64,000 bases of DNA from Blastomussa wellsi (GCA_947652115.1 OX393569.1:502509-566508); one strand, 5' to 3'; shown: positions 11,600 through 25,771, counted from the first letter of the stretch. Numbers and translations are program-made. The notes: generated from the letters alone by a model not told the origin.

Positions 11600-13506
11600 G
11601 TAAGTATAGAGTCAAACAATAGAGAGAATTTGTTTGGTAATCAGTATCAGGATTTGCTGAGACGACAAACAACGACGATAAATTAATTAATCTTGCAGAA
11701 AGTTTTGTTCGCCCAATCCATATATGATACGAGAGCGCGATCAAAGAAGATGACGCGAGTAAAAATGCTGTAAGTAAGTTGTCTTATTGAGCAAAAAAAA
11801 AACAGTCATCTATAAAATCTTTTGAGAGAGATAAAAAAAGACCGAACAAACTCACGAAGACATAAACAAAACTCACTTGCGAAAAATATTCACCGAACTC
11901 GGCATTTCTAATAGAAGCTAAAAATAATTGTGGCGGCGTCGTAATCGTGTTAAGCTACTCTTAAAGCTAGCATGTACTATAAACAAAGTGTTCCGTTTTG
12001 TAATTTCAAAATTAATTACGCCCTTTGCCTTGAAAATCTATCATAGCAAAATGGATTGTAAAATGATAAATGTTGGGCGTAATTCAAGATGGGCCCAGAG
12101 ATCGCAGTGAACTCTACATTTAATGGCGTGGTGATAAATCACTTGACGGTGTGAAGCAAGATTTATTGACTCAAAGTCGGGTGGTGGTTAACAGGTGAAA
12201 TGTTGTAATTACCAATAGTAAAACCACACGCAAGCAATTTATACCAGTGAGACATGCATAGAGGTAACTTTCGATTTTAGCTATAAACACCGCCAAAAGC
12301 CGCCCATTTGGCGGGAACTATCTTTTCAAGAAATTTCCACGTTAATTTTGGTTAATTTTCACGAATAAAGGAAAGGAAACAAATCGACAGCGGCCATTTT
12401 TAAAAGAGCCAAGAAGAGCTCTTAAGGACGTACAAGATCAATCACTTTACCTAGAATTAACTGTGTACTTAACATCTAACTGACAACATATTCCAGTTTT
12501 TAGACTCAGTTAGGGAGCAGCGGAAAATACATAGTAAAAAAAAAAAACAGCGGGCTTGGACGGCTTTTCGTGCTATTCCCCAGTGACTAACCGAACGTCT
12601 GGAACAGGCCAAAACAGATGGAATTACAAACATACACTTTATTGAGCATCACTAAAAAGGGGTTTTCAGCATCAGTATTAAAACGCAGAAAATAAATAAA
12701 TAAGAGATAAATAGTAGGCGTAAATGGCATATTACGAAAAAAAAACTAAAACATACTTTTCGTGTTCCACTACTTATTTGCGTGTTTTATAGACGTCTGA
12801 TAAAGATTAATCAATATTTTAAATTCCTTTTTGCAACTCATCACGCACTACGAGATTTATGGAATCTTTTCGTGAAAAAAAGAAAGAACGGATAAGTATT
12901 TAATACACGTTTTAGCTTGAAAATTATATTTTGATGGGAAAATTTTATTCATATTGGCGTTTGAAAGACGCCGAAAAAAAAGTTAATAATGGCCCATTCA
13001 AAAAGAAATGTGACGTAGTCATAACAAAAGATAGAAATATGACAAAAACAAACGTTAAATGAAAACTGAAGGTGGTTTTGATAGCGCTCCCAATAAACAT
13101 TTAAGATTTGCAGAAAGTTTTATCGGTTAACATACTGATGAAAACTCGATAACAAAGTATGAGGATGATCCAAGAACTTAAAAGCACTTCAAGCTAAAGT
13201 GAAAGGCGTTTTTAGGAGGTTAAACTGTTACTATGGTAACCATTAATGACAAGGGCGTAATCACAACTTGTTCACCAATGATTGGAAAATTGTTTGATAC
13301 CATTATTTCAACATCAACTGAAAAACAGTGGTATAGTATTGACCCATAAAAGTATATTTAAGGTTTCCACTTTTATCCATCACAGAAAGGATTTAATATA
13401 TTACATATATTACATATTTTAGCTGTTGACATCACTTGTACCTTTGTTTCTTGGTCCAAACCCACAACAGAGGCGACAGAAAATTCAGGCTAAAATATCA
13501 ACGTTA
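11600..13506. other. Non-coding interval, no gene recognised
   Basis: AT-rich sequence with many stops in all frames. I see no coding exon, RNA gene or clear repeat array. It lies downstream of both converging neighbours, the propeller gene (plus) and the GPCR (minus). Confidence 0.6.
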
Positions 13507-16500
13507 CTACAGAGTGATTTCAAACTTACAAGATTTTCTTCTTGAAGTTCGCATGGAAGATGACCTAGCAGACGATGAGGATCGACTAAACGATCTCCTT
13601 GATATAGAGCTGATCCGAGTAATTGCTGAACGGAACATGCCTTCCTCTGACGGCTTGAAGCACGAGAACACCTTGCCTAGCGAGGAAGCATATCCATCGC
13701 GATATTTTCTCATGGTCCATAGACAGACACAGTGATTGATTAGAGGATCCAGGGTGGTCAAGACAAGCACTACTTGATCAAAGTAGATGTTATGCCAGTT
13801 GTAAGCGTACAGGATTACAATCCGCATCTGAAAATTAAGCAGTAGTTAAGGGTTAAGGCGGCGTAATGCGAGATACAAAAACCCTCAACTTGTCGCGAAA
13901 CATTGTTTCGTTGCAAGTTTTGGGTCGATGTTTCGCGTTTTTCACCTTGTAACTGCGTGATCAACTTGTCGCGCAACAAAAACATTTGTTGCGGGTTGAA
14001 GAAATGCAGCGCGCTGATTGGTTGATTTGCTTGGTGTGGATCTGTGACAAGTTATGAGTTTGATGAAAAACGAGCAACAAAGCCAAAATTTGTTGCTCAA
14101 AGTAGACCCACGCTCTACTATTCGCAACAACTTTCTTCAACCCGCAACAGATGTCTTTGTTGCGCGACAAGTTGAGGGATTTTGTGTCTCGTATTTCGCC
14201 ACCTTTACAAGAAGAACTACTGTGGAACTTGTGCAGTGGCCTTCCACAGAAGTACTGGATTCCCTTCCTGGTTCGATCCCTGGTCGAGGGCGGGTAGTAT
14301 ATAAATAATTGCTTCCTGTTAAGAATTAACAAAGTAAGAACAATATTTAGAGAGGAAACCAAATTAGCCTCAGTTCATTAAGCGGGTCCTCTATCCAGGC
14401 CGAATTGGAATTTAAAAATGCTGTTTTTTAGGAGAGAACTTCGATTTGTTTGCTGCTTTCTGGACCATTTAAATTTATATATAACAGATTTTGTGTTTTT
14501 TTAATTTTTTTCCAATCGAACAAATTCAGTGAACGGGAAGTTATACCCTTTTTGAAAGTGGGCCCAAAACATGACGAGGAATACGGTGCGATATCAACCT
14601 AGTAAACCCAGTATATCTCTGGTCGCGCGTTTCTAGGAATAGAAAGCCCGCGCGACCAGGCGAGAGAACGCCAAAATTGTCATTTTTGCTCGCGTGCAAG
14701 TGTTTTTGTACCCAAAAGAAGGCAGTAATGCCGAAACGCAAGTCAAACATCTAATTATTTTACTACAAGGAAATACATTTTTTTTATTTAAAAGACCACA
14801 ATCTTCTCGCAAATTATCCGTTACTTGATCCAAATAGAAATAATTCAGTTGAAGTTTTAAATTTATTCTATAGTCTTGTGTTTTGAAAAGGACAGGCGAA
14901 CCCAGGGGGATGTTGTCTGAAAGAAATAATTTTTTCAATACCTCACACCACACGCTTTGCCGGAGCTCTTAATTTCCGTCATTTCCTCTTTGTATTGTCC
15001 CCAGGTGGGTTCAAACGCGATTTCGGAACACTTATCAACGTTTTATAGCGTCGAGATTATCAAAACAAACCAAACCCTGTTGGTCCAGCTGAACATTAAA
15101 ATAGATAACTACAAAATCTCACGAAACACTTCAACGAGATGGAAGCCATATTTTCAGCGCAAAGATATTTCTAAAAGCTCCAAACCTTAATTGTGTTAAA
15201 TTATCGATACCGCAAGTTTTTTCCTGCACACTCTGTTAATGCACGATGTTACGCAACTGGTTTCAGTGTTTGAAGAAGCCTTGACCCTTCTCGCCATATC
15301 ATGGTATATTTGTCTCAATTATTGTTTTAACTGCGCTCTCACAACACAAATACAACGATTTAATTTTGTTAAGATATTTCCTAGCAAGGGCCCACACATC
15401 CCTGGATTCATTAGACAATATGGGTCTCACTGTGTACTTCTCATTATGGTTGTGAAGTCTGTGGACGAAACCTTAGTATGTGACCATTCAAATGAAAGCT
15501 ATTGAGCAGTTTTTTCATGTGGTTCTGTTTATTATGTTGAACAAGGTAGTTCTAATTTTTTAAGTCGTTGGACGACACCCTAGGGTGTAACTATCCAAAT
15601 GAAAGCTGAGCAGCACTCCGATGCGCTAATATTTACTTTGTAATGTTTTCATTTTTTTAATTTCTATTTTGGGTACTCTTGTGAGCGGAACAGTTCTAAA
15701 TTGGAGATGTTTTATATTAAAATGGCTGCAGTAAAACTGTATGTTAAACTATACCATATTTTCTCCATTAGAAGCCGTCCCCGTATAAACGCCGGGTTCA
15801 AATAATCGCTGGCCAACTCTATCAAGACAAGTTTGAAATTAACGCCCATGGCGCATATAATAATAAGGCGTCCGTTGTTCATTTGAGCATTGTCTTACAC
15901 AACTGAATCTCATAGATTAATGAGTGTAATGATTTAGTTTCACAAGTCACCACGCCCACACAGTTCAATTAATCAGTTTTCTCCCACACATTCATCAAAC
16001 CAGCATTCACAATGATTTGTAGCCTCCCACGCTAGAATTTGTTCTAGTCAAGGTTTTGACAAGAGACGAAGTTTCCAGTTGGTGACCGCCTTAAGTAAAA
16101 TTAGTAAACAGCGAGGCTTTCAAAACTAATGAAATTAAAAAGAAATTTTAAAATAAACCCCGGCTCAACAAGCAAATACGGGATTTACTTTTTCAGTACA
16201 ACCGCTTATTTCTACCTCTATAATACAGACACCTTCATAGCAAGAACTCTCAGATCTCATTTATCCGGCTCCTTTCTTGTCCGTATTTTTGAAATGAGTG
16301 TCGTAAAACTAAAAGCAAAGTAATCACTTTAGCCAATCACAAAGGATGCAGACAATCCAGCCAACCAATCAAAACGTAAAGCAAATCCATGTAGCCAGTA
16401 AAAAGCGCGGGAAAAAGCGCGCAAGCGAGCCACGATTGGTTTTGATTCTGATTGGTTGAGAAAGTGGCACGATTTTTTTTAACCAATCAATAAGCGTAGT

Positions 16501-19500
16501 AATACAAAACTAACGCAAACGCGCTTTACTTAAAACACCCAAGTGAAAGCCGCTCTAAAGAGGTTTTTTGGTTTAACAAATGAAGTATGTCTAGCATATT
16601 CTTCAGTCTGTGTCTTTTTCCGCGAACGGAAAAAAAATCAACTTCTGTGGTTTGAAGGCGTTTGAAGGCGGAAATAAGGATTTGGGTTTGTTTGTGTTTC
16701 TTTTGAACGAGTGATTTTTTTCGCTATTTTCTGTGAGATTTAAATTATAACGTCATGCGTAATCTCTCTAATATTCTCGCGACATACTTAAGTACGTAGG
16801 CTTTGTGTCAAGGCGGAGTTCAGTCTAGTTTTTTTTATCAAAAAAGAATGTTTTGGCAAATACTCACTATGAAACCGAATGTTAGCAAAGAAATTACTTC
16901 CAGGGATCTAAAAAACAAAACCATTGCTTCAATTTTAAAAAACCCACATCGCAATTTGTTTTATTCTTATTAAATTTTTGTGCTAGATCTTTAACCATTA
17001 TTTTAATATTTCACTCGAGTTGGTGGCCAGTTTTTTGTGTCTAAAGTTGTTGGCTTAAATCCATGACTCATTTCCTTTATTTACGTAGTCACAGACTAAT
17101 TTCTCCTCACAATATTGACACACTTTCAAGCAGTCGGGTTATCAGAAATAAGAAAATCATGAACTTCACAACATGTTCTTGATGTACAACCACATTCTCA
17201 TAAGAAATAGATGAAATATATGGACACTAATCAGATGTAATGTTCATCATGACACGAGCGTGCATGGGACAAAAAAAGTACCTGATAATATTGGTATCAA
17301 CTGTTCACCAAGCTAAAAATTTACCACCTTTTATATTTATCAAAAATAAATATTTTGATCTTGGGGATTTTTAAATAGTCAGACAGCCAACTTTATACTG
17401 TTTCGTCTTGGAGATTTCAGCGCCTTTTGGGGTATGCAATTAAACCATGGGACGTATCCATATTTACGAATCTTTGATCTTTTAAATTTCTTAGTATTTG
17501 TTCACTTAAACGTGTTACTTTATTGCTAGCGAAAGAATATCTGGCGAAAGCATCAACTTTTCACAAGTAAAAATTCCAAATTATACCATTAAAGATAGCA
17601 AAACAAGGTTCAAAATACATTCCACACGTTTTGTGTCAGTTGTGTGGTATTATAAAATATGTTGTAAGGACGTCCTGCCAATAGTATTTGCTCAAAGACA
17701 AAACAGCCCAATAAATAAATGTGGCTATAATATTTCAGACTTTTCTTTTTCAGCTGAAATTAGTGAGATTATTGAGATCTGGAAGGCAAAATTTTAATTC
17801 CGCAGCAAGATTCGGAACAGATTTTATGTTAAATTAATATTGTTTGAAACATAAAATGCATGGCTCAAATCGCTTGGCTCAAATCGAAGTTCGACCTGCA
17901 ATTTGCCAAACTTTCACGGGAAAACCACACGCGGAAAAGCGAGGTTTTCCTTTTAACTTGCTTTCCTACATTTTGTGAAACAATTACTTCATGATCCCTC
18001 AGCGGATATACATTTTTTTCCAAATTTGCTTTATTTGAATTTGGAATTCTGGAATAAGCGTGAAAAGAAAAACAAATCCTTTTCTACGCCAAAAAACCGT
18101 CCCGTGATTCTACCCCATAAACTATTAAATTTAATTAATTATTGTGAAAAACAACTAAAAAAACCCAAAAACCTTATTCCTGTGAGAAATGCAAAACATG
18201 AAACGTCTCAAGTTTCGATCTTTTATCCGCGTGCATGCATTGTATTCCACTCTTGTAAGTCAGTCATTGTTGTCGTAACACAGGAGGCTGGAGCTTGATC
18301 GCGAAATTCTTTAAAATATTTGTTAGTTCAGAGAACGACTAGCAATTAATCGGTTAGTTTTACCGCTAGATTCTTCTATAAAAGGTGGAAACTTTTATTT
18401 ATTGATCCCAGCTCCTTCACATCACATGCAAATTCATCGTACACTATGCTAAGAGTTGGGAGAAATCAAAGAATATTTAGGATATTCGTGTTCGTAGGTG
18501 TTTTCGCCTTGGAGAGCCCTAATCATGTGTATGCTGCCGCAAAAAAGCTTTTTTTCAAATGAGTCTGTGGTTTGATGTAAAAGCAGTACGAGAAGATAAA
18601 ACCGGCTTCGTGAAAACTGAGTATAAGGCACCGTATTTAAATACTACAACGAAATAATAACACGAAAACAATTGGCTATTAAAGCGATCCATCTTGAATG
18701 TGTGCATGGTACGTATTGACGATTTTCGCAATTCGCGAACTGTATAAAAAAATTGCCTCCGGAGAACTGACAACTGAGGTTAGCCATCAGCTAAACTGTG
18801 CTGCACCGAAGACACGAGAAAAAGAAATTATTCAATTTCCCTAGCCAATCAAGAACTCTGTTTGTAATATATTTGTCAAAGAAATCGTGGCTTCATCTCT
18901 TTGAGGAAGTAATTTGGCGAGTCACACGACATGCCGTTGACTCCTGTCTTTCAGTTTTTCGCGTTGGCATTCTATACCGGGCGAGCGGTAATAAAAATTA
19001 ACATTAAATACTAGGGAATATAAATCTTTTTTTTTTTCTGCGGTGTGTGAAACCAAATGATGCCGCAATCCGGGTGTAGGACTTTGTAATCAAACTGCAA
19101 TTCGTTATTTTACTGAGGCTCGACGAGCGTTGTGATAGGCGATAACTTATCGTACGATAAGTAAGTTCTTGCGGACATCATTATGCAGTTTTCTTGTTTT
19201 ATCGTGGCTTCTCTCGTTGATTGGTTTCAGAGGAAATAAATTCATTCACTCAATGCACTTGCTTTTGTTTCATAACTGCTGCGATTGCTTTAAGCATCGT
19301 TTGTGTTTCCACTGCACACTACAAGTGCTCACGAGAAAATTCAAGACTTCCAACACAAAACAATATAAATTTTCACTGATCTAGAAAAAGTTCGATTTAA
19401 TTAACACTTGCCAATGCGTTAAACGAAGGAGGGGAAAATTCAAATACACATAAAAACAAAAGCTGCTTTTAGTTTAATAGCTTGTGAGGTGTTTATCAAA

Positions 19501-20925
19501 GATGATAAAAATATCAAATCGTGTGAAATTCACGACTCGCCTTTCGGCCGCAGCGATTTTACCCGAGGTTTCCTGATACTTTTACTGCGAATATTTTTGG
19601 CTATACAGATTCGGCAGCATGCGCGCGTTTCAGCTTTTATAACAATCGACATTCTTTAAACAGTACGCCCCAATTTATTTCTACGAATCTTTACTTGATC
19701 TGTTATTCCTGTCCTGTTATGGCACCAATAACTGCCTAATTCCAAACATCATCTAAACAAACCGCGAAAACAACACGACGAACTCGGCGAAATTCGGCCG
19801 AAGGTGGTTTATCTTTTTCTTATTTCCGAGCTTGAATTTCCGGCCACTTAAAGCGGAGAACCTTCAAATTTTAAGCGACAAAAACTAAACTGAACTACTC
19901 TTCACGTCACTAAGTTAATGAAACGAACATTTTTGTGGTAAAAACATCCAAACTTGAACGCGCGCTGAAAAGTTACAATAACATTGCCAAGATGGAATCT
20001 GAATAACATTAGCAAATAAACAAAGTGAAGATATCTAAAGGCCAAGCATTTGTGCGCGCGAAAAGAATACCACTAAATTGCGCATAAATTCACCGGTCAA
20101 CGGACGCGCTCGCTATACGCTGATAATTAAAAGCTAGTGAGTACTTACCAATATTGTAATCCAACAAATTGAGTAGCAAACGGCCATCAGTGTCACCATC
20201 TTAGCAAAACTCACACAGGCAGAGTTTCCTGAACCTTTGAGGCGCGTTCCTTTGTCGGGTTTGCTATCTTGATCGTAGACATCAGAGAGCGACTTTTTCT
20301 CAAGGACATGCAGAGTGTAGACCACGGTAATATTGGAAAGCACCATCACGAGCACTGAAACAACGTAATGCGTCGACATCGCATACACAACGACCTTGGT
20401 GTCCGTGTTGTGCGACTCGACCGCGTAGCTACACACGCCGGTGGATACATTCAACTGGACTTCTTTCAGCGCCTGAGGTAGGATGGCAAGCACGAACGAG
20501 TACAAAACCAAGACGAACAGAAGCACGACGCACTTATGAAATGTGACGCTTTCCTTGTAGTAGAAAGGGAAGACGATCGCGCCAAGTCGCTCTAAACTCA
20601 TTACCACCACGAGTGAGATGGTTAGCGTGCCGAAAAACAGAACGCCAAACGCGACGAAGTGACAAACTCCCGCTTCGCGCGACCACTCACCAGCAAACCG
20701 AGACGAAATGAAAGGAACGTACTGAAAGCAGGCTATTCCGAGTCCCGCTAAAGACAGCGCACCTACGAAAAGATGTGGAATCTTCTTCAACGAAGGTTTG
20801 CGGACCTTGACATAGGTATAATGAAGGGCCAGAAAGTTCAAGACTAGAGTAACAGCAAATATTACAACTACAATCGCGCCTACAATCTGGTCTTGCCATG
20901 ATGTATGATTGCCGCTTTTTGACAT
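13507..20925 (-). CDS. Rhodopsin-class GPCR, prostanoid-receptor-like, two exons
   Basis: Exon 1 (20149-20925, 259 codons) encodes a glycosylated N terminus (NHT) and TM1-TM6, ending at ...CWITIL before GTAAGT. Exon 2 (13507-13827) opens after TTTTCAG in phase 0 and supplies extracellular loop 3, TM7 with LDPLIN, a basic helix 8 (MRKYRDGY), a palmitoylation-like Cys and a Ser/Arg-rich tail. Together they give 365 aa. The TM3 Cys (GVCHF) and ECL2 Cys (GVCSY) of the usual disulfide are present. SLERLGAIVFPFYY at the end of TM3 and the DP-type TM7 resemble prostanoid receptors, but their ECL2 GxWCF motif and TM7 Arg are not evident. The usual TM2 Asp is Gly (SLAGLGIA), and DRY is ERL. The ligand is unknown. 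The 6.3 kb intron carries MITEs. An acidic open frame on the plus strand over exon 2 is its shadow. Confidence 0.83.
13857..14203. mobile_element. MITE with GGCGGCG termini, TTAA-type target site
   Basis: The left end (GGCGGCGTAATGCGAGATAC, then CCCTCAACTTGTCGCG) is inverted at the right end (CGCGACAAGTTGAGGG, then GTCTCGTATTTCGCC). TTAA precedes it and TTTA follows, consistent with a TTAA target duplication as in Kolobok or piggyBac groups. The left end is only 29 bases upstream of the GPCR exon-2 acceptor. Confidence 0.7.
16292..16540. repeat. CCAATCA-rich MITE family, copy 2
   Basis: Contains GTGTCGTAAAACTAAAAGC, then CACTTTAGCCAATCACAAAG, a GCGCGGG/GCGCGC core and CCACGATTGGTTTTGATT, ending in inverted TTAACCAATCAATAAGCG. 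It is one of five related segments, each flanked by GCCAATCA/TGATTGG inverted words. It lies in the GPCR intron. Confidence 0.65.
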
Positions 20926-23900
20926 CTTCTTTAAAGGCCACTTATTAAAAAAAACAGTCGTTTACCCGGCTGAATAACACAGCCAGACACCAGTTCGATA
21001 ATTTCCCTTTTTCGCTTGTTTTTACTCATCGACTCTGGATTTTCTTGGCGCCACGAAGTTCCGCTGCCAACAGAGAACTGATGGATTTCTCCGCCATCAG
21101 CTCTCGACGGAAGGTTTTCTGATGCTTCGCGTTGCTCTTACGAGAAGCGCATTTGTGTCAGCATCTTGTTTGGAATAGCGATATGAGTGAAGTGTTCGGT
21201 GATGGTTGTTTTATGGCAGTTGCACAGATTCATTCCATTTGTAATATTCTTTTATTGGTAATGCGCGCGCTTGTCGCAGAAAGTTGAATGACGTGTCACA
21301 CCGCCCACGCATGAGCCAATGTTCAGCGCGCTAGAATTTCAACAACACTTGGGGACACAAGCAATCAAAGCTGGTCTGATAATTTAAAATAAAACCGGCG
21401 TTCGTTAAAGTGCGAAACTTCAAACAGTTTTCCTCATGATATTCTAACACAACCCTCGAGCGTTACCCCATTACGAAAAAGATTTCGGGTTTTCAAAAAA
21501 ATGTGTATAAAATAATATAAATACCAAAAATGTAAAAATGGTTTTTAGATATAAAAGGTAAAACACTTTAATCGAAAGTCAAAACATTCTTACAATAACA
21601 CGTCATTAAGCGCATTAAGAACTCCATTTTGGAGACATGACCGCAACTCAATTTGCAGCCGACTCGTGAAAGCTACAAAGGAGAGACAAACTACAAGTCG
21701 CGTGCAAGAATATTACATAAACGCGAAAGTGTATTGTTTGCAACGCGCGAACAACATTTGCCACTGATAAACTATTATCATGCAAATGTTTTTCGTTCTG
21801 AAGTACAAGATGTGTTTGCACATGGCTAAAGCGGCCCAAGGAGTGGGATTTTCATTGTATTATCACAACTGGTGCACCTGCAACTGACAGAGCAACAACT
21901 TTACCCGGAAATAAGAACTTCATCGTTTTTTCTTTTTGTTTTAAAACTTAAAAACCGCTTTTCCAAAATCCGCAAGCTGCTCTCGCGACATGAACCACCG
22001 AAATTTTCGCAAAAAACTTAAGTAATCAGATGTATTTTCTGTGAGTTTTTCCAAATGTCAACACAGAATCGAAGGATTACTAATTTTTTTTCCTCGGTTA
22101 CGAGTTGAACAAAACTGCAAGTATTAATATCGAAACATAATGGAGTGCGAGTGGGCGGTGTTAGCAAATTAAGAAGTACATCATAACGTAACATCGATCA
22201 TAAAGTATAAAACTGCTTAACCCTTTTACCCCGGCATGGGTTGTCATCTTTAAGAAAATCACTTTTTTTCACATAAACATAACGACGTACATGGATCAAA
22301 ATGAAGCCGAAATTGAAATCTTCAAGAACGTTTTCAATTCGCAACAACAGACAACGTCGCCTCCGCCAACAGCGACAAATTACCTCGAGAACAACAAGGC
22401 CAGATGCGTTTTTCATTTCAATTATTTCGGTTCTACACTTTTCAGCTAATTTAGAAGACATTTTTAATGGAAATTGCTTCCCAAGATAAATATCCTGTGG
22501 CTTGGACACCTAACTTCAAAAAGAAAGAACTTTTAAGCTGTAATTCTGTTTTGTGTATTAAACTTTAATGCTGGCAGAAATCCTTGAGCAAACATTTGTA
22601 ATCAAAAGTGATGATCACAAACTTCTATCGCTGAAGACTCCAGATAAGACTGCGCTGTCTGTACTTTCCTCCGGCCAGATCATCGCAAATCGCCGCTATT
22701 AATGTTCGTTAGCTAAAAAACGAAAAAACACGGCGTGGCGGCGCTACAAAGAATTCGCAAATCTATCTTTGTGAGTAACAGCAAAAACATTTGCAAACCA
22801 AAAATAAATAAAAATAGAAATAAAAAATGTATATATCGTTGGGAATTTTAGTTGCCGGAAAATCGCTCCGAGGATTGTATATTTCAAAAGGAAAAACTTT
22901 GGAATTGGAAACATGATAACTCCCCAGGAGTTCAAACAAGAAGCTCAAAATTATTCGCTTCAATGGTTATTATTTCAGCCCTTGAGCTATGCGATAGGTA
23001 AATAAAATAACAGCTGGCGACGAGCTGAAAATTTCCATACCACCAAATAGTTTGTGAAGGAAAAATAAATTGAAATATAGTAGCCTATTCCATACAATTC
23101 AATCTGACTTTTTTTCTTTTTAGGGTATAAACGCATTACGTTTCCAATGAAAGATTTTCTTCGGCGTTATAACATACCTTAATTTCTAAGAGCTTGGCTT
23201 AGCAAATAGACTAACAGGGATTTCACAAAAATTTAAATTTAACACATGTATTCAGGTATTAAAAACAAAAATATCGGGATTTAAGGCGAAAATAAAACAA
23301 GAAAACAAATGATAAGGCCGACATAGATTTATATCGCTTGAAACTTTTGGTGATCACGGAATTGGACCAAAGATTATTTGGCGCTTAAAACATTTCTTGC
23401 TGTGAGCTATTAATTGCTATACAGAAGCATTCAAAATTAACTAATGATTCTGAAGAAAGCACGCCCTTAATGTTTACAAATGTCTTATTGACTCGGAGAG
23501 CAATGAACAGTTCCGATTTTTCCCTGGGAGAATTTTAAATGTAACAAATTAAACTTAAGGATTGTACAAATTACAAATGAATAAACCCTTTCCTACACAT
23601 GGGCTGTTTTCAATCTAGCCGGAAAGAACGGAAAATTACTTTGATTAGCTGAGTAAAAAAGAAACTAGAGCTGCATTAATGGATGAGTGACACAATTTTA
23701 TGCAGGTAATACGGAAAGAGTTACTTTGGCTCGCTCTAATCTGCAAAACACAAAGATATATCTGTAAGCTGGATTAAAACAATTGATATGCATGGAATGA
23801 TCAAAGCACAGCGCTTGCAATCAAAAAGCGGTTCCAAAAGCGACGTTCGCCGAAACGGTTTATCATAAATCTGTCAAAGTGCCCACTGATGATCGCAGAA

Positions 23901-24960
23901 CATTCCAGTTTCATTTTCTGCTTCTTCGTCTTTTATCATGAATAGTGAATGTGAGAATTGCAACAAATGATTTCAAGTTACAACACAGAACGTTTCTCGA
24001 CGAGTCTAAAATTCCACGAAATTTATCGGTTCAACAAATTAAAAACTGTGGCTGACTTGGGTGAAGCGATTGGGATTATTGTACTGATCACCCAAACAAC
24101 TACTCTCTCGAATTTAAATACATTTTGCGTGCAAGGGAACTGTTCTAAAAACGAGTTAGTTAACCAGGATTATATTGTTATACATTATAAAAAATTTCTA
24201 AAAACTCTCGACCGAAGTATACATGATAGTTCTTGATCAGATGCCTTCATCGCCATGCCTTATGCACCCAATTTTCCAACCATATAAGCCATTCGTGACG
24301 TTTGTTTGAGGTTAGCATGAAGATTGATTATTTATTACGAACAAAAAGCAAAATTAATCGGACATAAAAAGTAGGGCGAAGGCGGTGAACATATTGTCGA
24401 CGAATAAAAAAAAATACAGAAGGGCTGAGATCACGCAACTCTCTCTATAACGGTCAAAATTCCCATACGTCGTCACTACGGTTTATCTCAATATACGTCA
24501 ACAACCTATTTGGCAATGGAAGCGAAAGAGCGAGATGCGGCGTTTTCTCTACCATTGCTGTTCAATACAAAATGGCCGCCACATTGGATTAGAGTGCTTT
24601 GTTTATTTTCGACAAAGCATTCTGTGATGCCGTTAAAACAGCAATTTTGCTTCGTCGATTTGCAGAAGCTGTACATGGCAAATCCCTAAAAATTTCGTAC
24701 GAGACTATATCTGCTAATATTTGGGAATTTCTTTCTCCACACATCATCTACGATCTCTAAATTTGTTGACAGGTTCGTGAAAGCTGGCAAACCGATTTCA
24801 TTTAACAAACTGGCATGCAAGAAGCCAAGTAATTATATATACATGGCGTTATTCATTTTGTTCAACAAAATTGGAAACATTTCAAGCCATAGAAACTGGA
24901 CTGTTTAAAGAGATATCTTTTTTTAGTCGAAATAATTCGTGTTTGGTTTGGTTTTGTATT
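20926..24960. other. Gene-poor region upstream of the prostanoid-like GPCR
   Basis: Long AT-rich sequence with short unconvincing open frames. The first few hundred bases above 20925 presumably hold the GPCR promoter; no TATA box or other site can be assigned. No RNA gene was recognised. Confidence 0.5.
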
Positions 24961-24969
24961 AGAGCAGTT

Positions 24970-25190
24970 TTCAATTGTAAGTATTGTAAGTAATCACTTT
25001 GGCCAATCAAAAAGAAAGCATACAATATCCAGTGAAACTCGAGGGTATTGCATGTGGCCGGTGTGAAAGCGCGGCAAAACCGTGCGAGCAGGTTTAGGTT
25101 TTACTTCTTATTGGACGAGAAAGTAGCGCGAAGTTTTTTCAACCAATCACTAAGCGTAGCAATGTAAAACCAAAGCAAATTCGAATAAAC
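24970..25190. repeat. CCAATCA-rich MITE family, copy 3
   Basis: Carries GTAATCACTTTGGCCAATCA, the GCGCGGC core and a right part with TCAACCAATCACTAAGCG, in the same order as copy 2. Confidence 0.65.
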
Positions 25191-25239
25191 CTTTGCATAA
25201 ACGGCGCCTAAATTTTAAAAACATTACTTTGTTTTTTAA

Positions 25240-25395
25240 AACGCTTGTAATTTTGTTTTCCCGCGCTATGCGTCAGCAACATGTATTTGTAAGTTTTGAT
25301 TGGCTCACTTGTCTGCTTCCTTTATTATGATTGGCCAGAGAGGTTAAACGGGTTTTGGTTTTTCGACGCTCAATTGAAGACTGCTCTCTGATTAA
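25240..25395. repeat. CCAATCA-rich MITE family, copy 4 (inverted, partial)
   Basis: Reads in the opposite direction to copy 3: TTTTCCCGCGCTATGCGTC, then TTTTGATTGGCTCAC and ATGATTGGCCAGAG. Copies 3 and 4 therefore face each other within about 430 bp. Confidence 0.55.
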
Positions 25396-25771
25396 TCAAT
25401 ACTAGCACTAAGACAACTCTTACATGTAAAGTACTTAGAGAATGTTTTGTAACGTCAAGTGCCGCCTCTCGAAACTATCTCACCAGTTGTGAAAGCAGTG
25501 CATTTTTTACAAACTTCAATTTAACGACACTGCTCTATTTCCACACGAGGAACAGTCGATCCTGCTAGTGATAGTCAATAAGACATTTCCTGGTGTGCGC
25601 GCGAAACCATTCATAAGAAAATGTGTTTTACCTGCATGTTCATTTTCATGCAAAGCAAACTCATTTCATGAATGGTTTTGCACTTAGACTCGTTTTGAAA
25701 CAGAGGCCAAGGGGAACTCGGAAATGGCCTATTCACTCTCCCCACCCCACCTTCCTTCACCAGTTGTGCAT

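Noticed and set aside
13436..13735. 99-residue acidic open frame on the plus strand, looking like a secreted or regulatory peptide
   Set aside because: It lies opposite the GPCR TM7/C-tail exon, which has a proper acceptor, matching phase and TM7 motifs; the acidic run is the complement of the Ser/Arg-rich tail.
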